64,000 bases of DNA, from NCBI RefSeq assembly GCF_021462225.1, contig NC_061803.1, positions 37,656,174-37,720,173 on the forward strand, in the 5' to 3' direction. The notes beneath the pieces are model-generated. The model worked only from the letters and a program-made list of their open reading frames with translations. It did not search any database and was not told where the DNA came from. Position numbers and translations under genes: made by a program. This DNA is from Girardinichthys multiradiatus (taxonomy: Eukaryota > Chordata > Actinopteri > Cyprinodontiformes > Goodeidae). Within the stretch, counting starts at the first letter, position 1. Each line of letters begins with the position of its first letter. Shown piece after piece: positions 41,006 to 51,600 of the stretch.

Positions 41006-41940
41006 GAGAGTGTGGGAGAAGAAAGTTTACTAATTTAAAAATGACAAATCAAAACAATAAATCAAAACAGTTCAGCATAAAACACTTTAATCAATATTGC
41101 ATGCAACAAGTTAATACCTTGGATTAACTAATGGTGATATTAATTCACCTTAACTATGCCTCATCCTGCCCAGACCTCTAAATACACCTATCTGATTTGA
41201 TATAAAAAGAACGAAATTACTTTGAGGTTGATTTCTTTTCTTCACCGGCTTGATGATGGGTCGTAGGTCTGAAGAAAAATGAGGGGCCGGAGCGTCACAC
41301 GTTCATGATCATTAAAAACAGTCAGTTTCTCCTCTGCCCAAAACGGGAAAAATTTGAGGAACAGTTTAAGTCAACTGGAGGAAAAATCATCTCCTTGGCA
41401 ACACCTTTGTGGGTTTTTACCTGCACTGGTCTTTCATCGGTATATGAATCTTCTGACCTTCTTGTATCAGACAGAATTCCAGCTTTCAAGCTCTTACAGA
41501 AATGGCCATGAGGAGGAAAAGCTAACTCGCCTGCCAGGTTTTGTCTCTCCAGATATGCGCCTCCGTGGCTTTGTCCCGTGAGACATGCTGCAAACGGCGG
41601 CGAAAACTTGGCTTCCTCAGCTTCTTATAGCTCCGATGACATCAGCTTTGGTGTCCATCGCTGCGACAAATGGGCCGTGCATGTTTAACTGCGCAGCCCA
41701 GTCGGTCTATCCAACCAAAATGGATGACCCCAACAGTGGCCAGCCTAAGGCACACCTTATTATGTGAAAAATGTTTAACCTTAAGTGGCTGTTAAAACCT
41801 TTGTTTTTTTCCCTATATTGCCACAGTTCTATCCGTGCAAAATGCAAGCAGGTTTTTGAACATTATGTTTCTGGGTTAATCTAGATGAGAAGTTTCAAAG
41901 TTTCCAAAACTCCCATATATTCTGCAAACACTTTAAAAAC
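41006..41940. other. Intergenic, nothing recognised
   Basis: Short frames at 41305-41767 have no recognisable domain. No repeat family could be assigned. Confidence 0.4.
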
Positions 41941-41944
41941 ACAT

Positions 41945-44545
41945 CAGATCTCAGCTGGAAAAAAAAACCCTGCTGGATATCCATACTGGTACGGAACGGG
42001 TAATGTGTTAGGAACAAGAGGATCCCTCATCACTTGATGAAAATGAACATCAGCAACCCACAGAGGGCTTTCTTTATCTGAGAAATCTAAATTGAAACAC
42101 TGATGCAGCAGGCAGGTCCAGTCTGCTGAAATGTCATTGTAGCAACTCATCGTGCCCAGGTCAAGGTATGCATGCCTTCCATAAGGGCATGCTACATATT
42201 CCCAAATCCTGACCAGGGCATCACTGAGCAACTGGACAGTCTGAGGTGAAACCTGGTGGCATCAGATGGACCGAAACATGATGTCCCAGAGATGTTCTAT
42301 TGGATTTAGGTCAGAGGAGCATGAAGGCCAGTCAATAATAACAGTTCCTTCTTCCTCCAGGATCTACTTGCATACTCTTGCTACACAAGTCCAAATATTA
42401 TCATGCACCATGTCAAAATGAGGTGAGATCTTTCCATGTAATCCATGCAACATTCATTAACTGCTCGCAGTTAAATCCATAAAAATAACAATAAATATCC
42501 TTTTGTGTAATCCATGCAACAATTATTAAAATACACAATTGAAGCAGTAGAGAGTGGCATATTCTCATATTCTGGGACTGAGAGACTGGAGAGGCCTGTA
42601 TGGAGTTACATATTAACCGTCTTATCTTTTGCATAAGTATAAACAAGTGTAACCAAGGAAATGATGTATGATTTTCCATTTTCTACAAGTATTAAATGAA
42701 ATGAGTAATCTTTGATTATCAAGTTAAAAGACGTATGATTGAAATATAATTGAGAACTGATAATTAAAATAAAAAATATTAAGGTTTAAAATTATATAAT
42801 GTTGATCAGTTGTGATGTATGAATAAAAAGAATGAAGTGATGGTTTTATGACTATGTTTTAAAGTAAATGCAGAAAGCTGAGAATGGAATGTGTAATACT
42901 GTGTAAAGTGTAAGACTGAGCAGATTAAGGAGAGAACTGTAGGATGACTAGGAGTGACGAGAGCCGGCTGCGGGCTGACAGCGAACCTTTTGAAGGCCAA
43001 CCAACAACATGAAGAAGGGAGGAACAGGATAAAGCCAGCTGCAGCGACTCTTTTGAAGACCAACAAGCAATGCAAGGAAGGGAGGACGAGACTACAGCCA
43101 GCTGCGTGGCTATTACTGGTATCTTCAAGGCCGAAAAACAGCACCAGAAAGCCATGACGACCATGACTTAGTATTGGGAAATAACATATTGGGCAATAGC
43201 ATGTTGCGCAACAATGGAGAAGCCTAACAAAGGGCTGACCAGTAGGAGCATCTGCACTATAAAAGCAATGCCAAAAAAGGGAACTGCAGTTGTTTCCTCG
43301 CAGAAGACCAGAACAAGATTGGACGGAGAAAGACACTACAGATGAATCAGAAGACCAGACACAGCCCAGCTGATTGACTGCATTACAAAAAAGAGGATCA
43401 ACCCGTGTGCTCTGGAAAGACCGTGCCTCGAAATTAAGAATCTGATTTCATCTACAGCCTTTGTATCCAGACAACAGAAGTGAACTTGATCGGTGAACAA
43501 CTGATTGCTCTAAGTTTTAGGCTTCTGGAAGTCCTGAATCAACCTCATTTATACCACCGGGGTTTCCTTCAACTCTTCAGCCTCTGGAAGCTACTGTCTT
43601 CTGAGACATATGACAACAAAGTTCCTGTTTGACCAACGAAACCTGGAGCATCAGTGCCTGTCCACTTAGAGGAAGAAAACTGAAGATTAAGCCGTCTTTC
43701 CATCAAGAAATCGCTCGTTGTTGCCAGAAGAAACATCCCCATCGGGTGCATGGATGAGCCTCCGTCTTCAAAGCCTCTCCAAACTCACTAGTTTCAGCAT
43801 CAGGGAAAGACAGGTTGAGTTGATTGATTCATTTCTATTATTGAAATTATGTGCTGCCGAATTTAAGCTGTTACTGACCCCTGCAAAAGCGTTACTAATT
43901 AAAGAAAAGCATATAAAATTCTAGATAAATCGTGGACATCCAATTATTAGTCACCTTATTGTTGGTTTTCATTGGTGGTAAAAAGTCTTGTTGCCTGGTT
44001 CTAAGAGATTTTAGGTGTTTTTTATAGGTTGCCTTAGCTGAGCTTGTTAAAACAGCGCCCTTGGGGCTCATGTCGAGTCACTAAAATTAACCTAGCCCAT
44101 ATACCAAGAGTCAGTTGTGATGTTAGGGAATGAGCAGCCATTAACAGAAGTGACTGTCGAGGAGTGGATGATTACTGTGGGCTACTCGGTCGTCCTGACC
44201 TCCAGTTGAAAGGAGAGACTTCTGGATGCAGGCTGTCAGAGGTTAGGCGTGTCATTTCCTGACAACAGAACATTCAGTAAACCTGCTTAGTAATATCTTT
44301 CAGGTTTAGGGAAGTCCGGCCCCGTTGGATGGAGAGCTGGATTGAGCGATCCCCTTAGACATAGGAGGGGTTAGCTCATCGGACAATGAAAACCAGGAGG
44401 AACCCAGTACCCACTGCACCAGTAAAGGTTCTAACAATTGTTCTAAGGATTTCATCCTGATACTTAATGGCAGTCAGGGAGCCATCATTTATACAGAAGA
44501 ACAGGGCCTAGTAGAGGACATCTGGCCCCCAGGCCAACCTCATAA
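41945..44545 (-). mobile_element. Tc1-like fossil (family D), split by a 2-kb insertion
   Basis: The right part (42200-42410) reads antisense to a Tc1 transposase C-terminus (QLLSDALVRIWE; the GATGTCCCAGAGATGTTCTA block). After 1975 bp of insertion, the Tc1 resumes at about 44391 (ACCAGGAGGAACCCAGTACC) and continues to 44545. Frames are destroyed. Confidence 0.7.
42411..44385. mobile_element. 2-kb insertion, possible LTR-type element
   Basis: Its edges are TGTCAAAATG and GGACA, inverted TGTC/GACA ends. They are flanked by ATGCACCA and ATGAAAACCA, which could be an eroded 8-bp target duplication. Internal features: a 15-bp direct repeat (GTAATCCATGCAACA at about 42438 and 42507), a TATA-like CACTATAAAAGC at about 43255, and no long coding region. 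A solo LTR is my best guess; a non-autonomous DNA transposon is the alternative. Confidence 0.45.
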
Positions 44546-44584
44546 AGTCTGTTTCTAAGGGTTTGGTCAGAGACATTCACGCTA

Positions 44585-44925
44585 GTGGCCCGCAATTGTA
44601 TAGCGCTTTATCTAATCTGAGAACCCCAAACCGCTTTACACTACATTCAGTCATTCACCTATTCATCCACAAACTGACAGTAGTAAGCTACATTGTAGCC
44701 ACAGCTGCCCTGGGGCACACGGAGAAGAGAGGCTGCCATACAATTGGCGCCACCGGGCTCTCTGACCACCATCAGCAAGCAAGGTGAGTTAAGTTTCTTG
44801 CCCAAGGACAGACGGATGGAGCGGGGGTTTGAATCTGCAACACACTGGTTGCAGGACAAACCGTGTCTCCTGGAATCTCCTCCTTGCCCTCGAGACTGTG
44901 CTGGGAGAGACAGCAAACCTTCAAG
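44585..44925 (-). mobile_element. tRNA-derived SINE-like repeat, antisense
   Basis: TATAGCGCTTTATCTAATCT, CCGCTTTACACTACATTCAG, GCTGCCATACAATTGGCGCC and CTTGCCCAAGGACAGACGGA form a widespread fish repeat. The reverse complement near its end, GATTCAAACCCC, resembles a pol III B box. Confidence 0.65.
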
Positions 44926-45084
44926 CAATGGTAAATGTCTTGTGGCCTCCCCCTGCTAAACCATTCCTGTTTTTGGGGTTGTCTCTCTGTTGCTCCTTTG
45001 GCGAACCTGTCGGTTATTTAGCCATTGTTGAAGGAAATCTATAAGCAGTTTTTAAAGAAAGAGTAGTCAGAACATAGGATTGGT

Positions 45085-45180
45085 TTTTTTATGACCAATG
45101 CTATGTGTGAAAAACCCATCCCTATGGTCAAACATGGTGATGGCAGCATCATGCTGTGTCTTTGTGGTTCTAACATGAGA
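45085..45180 (+). mobile_element. Tc1-like fossil fragment
   Basis: CATCCCTATGGTCAAACATG followed by GGTGATGGCAGCATCATGCT is the VKHGGGSIM-type segment of a Tc1-like transposase gene. Less than 100 bp is recognisable. Confidence 0.55.
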
Positions 45181-46485
45181 AAATGTAAACGTTCAAGAGG
45201 CATGAACTTTTAGATATATTGACTGTTACATAAAAGATCCCCTACAAATAACTCTGTCTCAATTTATTTTCCAAAATTGAGATTTTATTTACAGTTGATT
45301 CATCTAAACAGAACAAAATGTGATAAAAAATTAAAATCAATATGAATAAAAATCTACATGAGACACTCTTCACGTACCTAGCAAAAAGTAACAAATACAT
45401 CTCTTTGAATACCATTCAAAAACATCCACAGAAGTACATCAGATGTATATTAGCATCAAAAACAGACAATACAAAAACCCTTCTAAATCTGAGTTTATGT
45501 TAAAACCTGATTGAGTGCAGTTAGTCGACTCTGCAGAACATAAATAGTGGGAGATTTTAAGCTTTCTCATGTTCTAACCGAGGAAACGAACAACAAGGGT
45601 GGTTCCGCTCAGATATATAGTGATATCTACAGAACCAGACTTGAAGGACTTGTATGACTACATAGGTAGTAACGGTGGCTGTATATCTGGGTATGGCCTC
45701 ATTCTGCTTTTTAAACAGATGTTATCCTTCCTTCTACAGTTTAAAATAAATGGGAATTTATATACAATTTCAATGCTAATATACAATAACATTTGTTTAA
45801 GAACTACAAACCACTTTCCATTGAAGGGCTTCATTAATGTTCTAGCTATGTGCCCTTTGATAAATTCTCTTGTTACAATGTGTTTGAGCACGTAAAGGTA
45901 GGTTTGTGCACAGGAAACTCAAACACCTTAAAAGGCACTTTAAGACTCCAACAACCAGAAACGTCACACCGATGGAACACATTAGCGGATGTAAATGTAA
46001 GAACAAGGGTTCTGGATCCAACCTGGACTAAATTCTGCTTTGTCCTAGTGTGACACCCAGATAATTGCTTCAGGTTCAATAAAAATAATACAAAGCAAAG
46101 AAGACGCATTGAATTTCAAACTTTGCAAAAATCTTTAACAGTAAAATCTCATTATTTAACGTTGAATTTCAGCACCTAAAACTAACGTGACCCAAGGCAG
46201 TGTGGTAGAGAACAAATGCATTTCAAGGAAAAAGTTGAAGATACATAGCACTTAGCATGTTCAGTTCTATGTTTAACACTTAAAGTTAGACTAAGTAACT
46301 TCTGAACAAGGAGGGAGAAAATATGTGTGTACAAAAACTTTGTACACTACAGCCTTACATCCACATCTTTATTTTATCTTGGTAGACAGGCCGTCAGAAT
46401 GAGGACCTACCTCTGGGCACCTAACAATACCGAGTCGGTTCACCAACCACTGCCATTGTTGCATTTTTATTATTATTAGAACATG
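45181..46485. other. Intergenic, nothing recognised
   Basis: AT-rich; no coding exon or repeat could be supported. Confidence 0.5.
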
Positions 46486-46743
46486 AGGCAACTGTGGCTC
46501 AGTAGGAAGAGTAGTCGTCTTGCAATCGGAAGGTTGTGGGTTCGATTCCAGCTTCCTCCGGCTGTATGTCGATGTGCCCCAGGGCAAGGCACTTAACCTC
46601 AAGTTGCCTACCGATCTGCGTATCGGTGTATGAATGTGTGAGCGTTAGTGAGTGCGATTGGGTGAATGTGGCTCTAGTGTAAAGCGCTTTGAGCGGTCTG
46701 TATGACTGGAAAGGCGCTATATAAATTCAGTCCATTTACCATT
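46486..46743 (+). mobile_element. tRNA-derived SINE, copy 2
   Basis: Same family and orientation as 26784-27040, with an A box GTGGCTCAGTAGGAAGAGT, B box GGTTCGATTCC and tail GGCGCTATATAAATTCAGTC. This copy is closer to the apparent consensus (GCGCTATATAAA intact). Confidence 0.88.
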
Positions 46744-47122
46744 ATAGGATTTGATTTTACTGGTGTTTTTGACGCTGTAGCAACACAGCTGGGGCTGAGA
46801 ACAACGTGAGAGGATGAGAGCTATCAGTTCCCATCTCATCACGCTTCTATTTCATCTCTGCAGGGTTTAGTACAAAACATGCATTCAGAGCTCATCAGTG
46901 GAAAAGGCTACTTATATTAAATCCAACTCTTACAAAACATGTATGTACCTAATCTGTGTGAATGCAGAATTGAAATATTTTTTAGTATTTAAATGTTATT
47001 TCTGTCAGCAGTCCCTGTTCCCTGCACAGTGTAGCAACTGGTAATCGGTTGTGGCTTTGTCGTCACAACGCCTCTTGCCAATTAACCTTTTAGTGTTGGA
47101 CAGCCTGTTCATTTCTCTTTCA
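46744..47122. other. Intergenic, nothing recognised
   Basis: No gene or repeat seen. Confidence 0.5.
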
Positions 47123-47184
47123 ATGGAGTCACATCCGGCAATAAAAAGTAAAATGTAAAAAAAAAAAAAATGGAGTCACATCCG
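47123..47184 (+). mobile_element. Tiny retro-insertion with 15-bp TSD and poly(A)
   Basis: ATGGAGTCACATCCG occurs at 47123-47137 and again, sharing its first A with the poly(A), at 47170-47184. Between them are about 32 bp, GCAATAAAAAGTAAAATGT plus a run of A. The direct repeat, poly(A) and AATAAA signal are the marks of L1-type target-primed retrotransposition of an extremely 5'-truncated transcript. Confidence 0.85.
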
Positions 47185-47309
47185 AAAGGAAAATATATTT
47201 GTGGGTTGAACTGCAGAGTTGAGTATGTTGATTCCACAAGTGAAGAAACAGTTAAATCCTTTCTGCCAAACATCTTATTCTGTCACTAACTCTCGTCAGT
47301 GACGGGCTC

Positions 47310-47605
47310 TATAGTGTGTGGGAGAACCACACATAACCCAGATCAGCCTGACACCTCATCCTCATGGTGGTCACAAGCTTGGTTCGACATGGTTGTGGGA
47401 TGGGGTCCCATTCCTTCACCAGCATGTGGCTCAGGTGAGGCAGCGAGGTCGTGTTGATCACTCTGGAACAAAAACATTACTCCCAAAGCTGATCCCAAAA
47501 GTTTTCAGTGGGTTGAGGTCAGAACTCCAGGCAGGGCATTCCAGCCTCTCCACTCCCAGATTCTGGAGGAAGTCTCTAATGAACCCTGCTCTGTGGGGGT
47601 GAGTT
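47310..47605 (-). mobile_element. Tc1-like fossil fragment
   Basis: GTGGTCACAAGCTTGGTTCG, GTCCCATTCCTTCACCAGCA and CAGTGGGTTGAGGTCAGAAC resemble an antisense Tc1-like transposase segment (the NPIEH/LWD region reads GGTTGAGGTCAG). It is too decayed to translate. Confidence 0.5.
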
Positions 47606-48501
47606 TAGAAATATTGAAGGACAGAGTCTGGTGCCAAAGAGTGGAGACACTGAATTGGCAAAGGAAAAATTAACCCAAAGTATTTTGTTTCTACTTTGTT
47701 TATCTGAAATATGATATAGTCAATATGATGTAAAAGTAGTTTTTTTTCTTAAATAAATAAAATACGACCTGTTTTTTGTATTCTGCAAAGCTGCTTTGTT
47801 TGGACAGGGTGCAACACCCATTTTAATTATTTTTGATTTATGACTGGTTTTAGCCACCCTTTAAGCTGAAGTTACATATAAACTAAGAATATAGCAACAA
47901 ATGTGCTGTTTTGCTCGTTCTTTAGAGTTGTAATTACTATCAACAAATGATAGAGCATATTTTAAACTAAATGTATTTAGTAAGTACCATTTGTGTTGAA
48001 AGTGCCTGGTGTTTAGCAAAAGTTACATAGTCTCCCTTGAAGTTTCATTTCTTGTCTTTTAAGGTTTGCAGTCAATATATCGGTGACAGATTTACTTGGT
48101 AATAGAAAAAAAGATAAAATTTGTCAGTACTTATTCACACAAGATAACAGATTACTATGCAATGATTTGTAGAGATTCTCCCCAAGAAAAGCTTTTCTTG
48201 CTGAACGTCCTGTAGAGCTTTTATCAAAACTACCTGTATGCGGTGATCTGGAAAGGATATCAGACTTGTCCTTTGCAAGTAACAATAACTATATGTTAGA
48301 TGTACTCTCTAGACAATAGACCTTTCTACCGTCTCTTCATACAGACAAGCACAACAGTCAAAACCAAACTGTAAATTGGATAGAGATGTTGAACAAGCTG
48401 ACTCATCTCTGTTATTGCCTATTAGGGGTTCTGGGAGTGAGTGTTAAAAAAATAACCAAACAATAAAACACAAAGGTGTGCAGAGGGTTCACGTGTCCGG
48501 T
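47606..48501. other. STAT5 3' flank / 3' UTR
   Basis: Sequence downstream of the STAT5 stop on the minus strand; it should include the 3' UTR. A CAATAAAACAC is present on the plus strand but no clear minus-strand poly(A) site could be fixed. Confidence 0.4.
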
Positions 48502-48625
48502 TCAAGACTGCTGACTGCTCCACTGGTTGGCCATAGGCCTGCGAAGCAATTCCTCTACATGACGAGCAACATCCATAGGGTCCTCCAAGTCAAACTCTCC
48601 ATCTGGATCCAGCATGTTGTCACTA
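48502..48625 (-). CDS. stat5: STAT5 last exon: transactivation domain
   Basis: [20 protein letters not shown] and [20 protein letters not shown], then TGA. Acceptor CTGCTGCAG/TAGTGAC. The tail after RRPM is shorter than in mammalian STAT5A. Confidence 0.9.
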
Positions 48626-51600
48626 CTGCAGCAGAAGCAGACGTCAGGAGTTTAATGACACACATAACAGACACAGGAACAGTGTTTATTGACTGTATAC
48701 ATTGCATCCTAAACTCAATGGACACCTAATTACACATGGTGGCTACTCAATGCATTTAAGCATCTAGATGCAATATGTTTCTGACACCTTGTTGACTCTA
48801 GGCCACATAAGATGAAGGCAATTCTGAAGGCATAAGGTGGTCCAACCTGATATCAGCAAGGTGTACCGAGTGGCCAGTGAGGATATGTAGCTTTTCAATC
48901 ACATTAAAGAGTCTAAATTAGCCATGTTTTGTTGCTGTTATTTATATACTAGGGCTCTGAAGGTTCATAGTTAATGTGTGCTTACATGGAAGAATAGACA
49001 CCAAAGCTGTTGGAATGAGTGGTAGAGGAAGAAGCTGTCTGGTCCATAAATGTAACTCCTGTGGATGGTTCAGGGTTTGGGGTGGTGAATCTACAAGAGA
49101 GAAGTATTATTCTGATTACTATAAAATGTAGACTTAAAAAGACTATTAAATAAACTAGAAGTAGGAAAGTAGCAATTTTACTGTCTCCAACACTGGCCAT
49201 CCTCAGGTCAGTTTTAAAACCCTAATTATGCTCATCCTGAATGAATGTACAAAAACGTTCTATACAGTGCAGTAAAAAGTATATTCCCTACTACAGATTT
49301 TGTCTGTCTTTCTCTCATACTTAAATGTTTTAGATTAAACTCATTTTAATATCAGACAAAGATAACCTGAGTTAACAGTTTTAGTTTAATGTCACTAGCC
49401 ATAATCAGTGGAACCATGCACAACCAAATTAGTTGAAGAACAAAGTCTGACATCTATCAATCTGTAAAAAGTTACAAAGCCATTTCTAAGGCTTTGGGTC
49501 TGCAGAGAACCACAGTGAGAACAATCAAGAAAACATGGAACAGTAGAGAACCTTCCTGGGAGAGGTCAGTCAACCAAGATTACTCCAAAAGAGCATCACT
49601 AACTCTTCCAGGAGGTCACAGAAGAACCCAGAACAACATCTCAAGCTTTGAAGGTCTCACTGCCTCAATGAAAGGTCAGAGGTCATGATTCAACATTAGA
49701 AAGAGAAACTGGGCAAAAATGGTCTTCATCATATTTACCAAAAAACAACTTGTTTTGTTCCAGCCATGAATGGAGAACAACCGCTGAACTACACAAATAG
49801 AGAGACTGGTAAAAACTCTGAATCCCAGAATGCACAGCAATGCTAGTTTCAGGACAGCTCAGGAAGGAAGAGTCAGAGCTGGGATTCCTATTATACAGGT
49901 CCTTCTCAAAAAATTAGCATATTGTGATAAAGTTCATTATTTTCTATAATGTAATGATGAAAATTTAACATTCATATATTTTAGATTCATTGCACACTAA
50001 CTGAAATATTTCAGGTCTTTTATTGCCTTAATATGGATGATTTTGGCATACAGCTCATGAAAACCCAAAATTCCTATCTCACAAAATTAGCATATTTCAT
50101 CCGATCAATAAAAGAAAAGTGTTTTTAATACAAAAAACGTCAACCTTCAAATAATCGTGTACAGTTATGCACTCAATACTTGGTCGGGAATCCTTTTGCA
50201 GAAGTGACTGCTTCAATGCGGCGTGGCATGGAGGCAATCAGCCTGTGGCACTGCTGAGGTCTTATGGAGGCCCAGGATGCTTCAATAGCGACCTTTAGCT
50301 CATCCAGAGTGTTGGGTCTTGAGTCTCTCAACGTTCTCTTCACAATATCCCACAGATTCTCTATGGGGTTCAGGTCAGGAGAGTTGGCAGGCCAATTGAG
50401 CACAGTGATACCATGGTCAGTAAACCATTTACCAGTGGTTTTGGCACTGTGAGCAGGTGCCAGGTTGTGCTGAAAAATGAAATCTTTATCTCCATAAAGC
50501 TTTTCAGCAGATGGAAGCATGAAGTGCTCCAAAATCTCCTGATAGCTAGCTGTATTGACCCTGCCCTTGATAAAACACAGTGGACCAACACCAGCAGCTG
50601 ACACGGCACCCCAGACCATCACTGACTGTGGGTACTTGACACTGGACGTCTGGCATTTTGGCATTTCCTTCTCCCCAGTCTTCCTCCAGACTCTGGCACC
50701 TTGATTTCCGAATGACATGCAGAATTTGCTTTCATCCGAAAAAAGTACTTTGGACCACTGAGAAACAGTCCAGTGCTGCTTCTCTGTAGCCCAGGACTGG
50801 GGAATGCGGCACCTGTAGCCCATTTCCTGCACACGCCTGTGCACGGTGGCTCTGGATGTTTCTACTCCAGACTCAGTCCACTGCTCCCGCAGGTCCCCCA
50901 AGGTCTGGAATCGGCCCTTCTCCACAATCTTCCTCAGAGTCCGGTCACCTCTTCTCGTTGTGCAGCGTTTTCTGCCACACTTTTTCCTTCCCACAGACTT
51001 CCCACTGAGGTGCCTTGATACAGCATTCTGGGAACAGCCTATTTGTTCAGAAATTTCTTTCTGTGTCTTACCCTCTTGCTTGAGGGTGTCAATAGTGGCC
51101 TTCTGGACAGCAGTCAGGTCGGCAGTCTTACCCATGATTGGGGTTTTGAGTGATGAACCAGGCTGGGAGTTTTAAAGGCCTCAGGAATCTTTTGCAGGTG
51201 TTTAGAGTTAACTTGTTGATTCAGATGATTAGGTTCATAGCTCGTTTAGAGACCCTTTTAATGATATGCTAATTTTGTGAGATAGGAATTTTGGGTTTTC
51301 ATGAGCTGTATGACAAAATCATCCGTATTAAGACAATAAAAGACCTGAAATATTTCAGTTAGTGTGCAATGAATCTAAAATATATGATGGTTACATTTTC
51401 ATCATGACATTATGGAAAATAATGAACTTTATCACAATATGCTAATTTTTTGAGAAGGACCTGTATGTCATAGTACAAAACTCCAGTGCATGGCATCATT
51501 TGACATTAGGTAGACAGGAAATGGTGTGGAAAGAGTGGGGTAAGGGAGCACAGAAAGCATCAATGGGCAGGGATTCGATCCCACAACAGCCTGCGTCGAG

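Noticed and set aside
43718..43924. Short frame starting MLPEETSPSGAWMSL as a possible gene in the 2-kb insertion
   Set aside because: No domain and no neighbouring coding signal; chance frame in a repeat.
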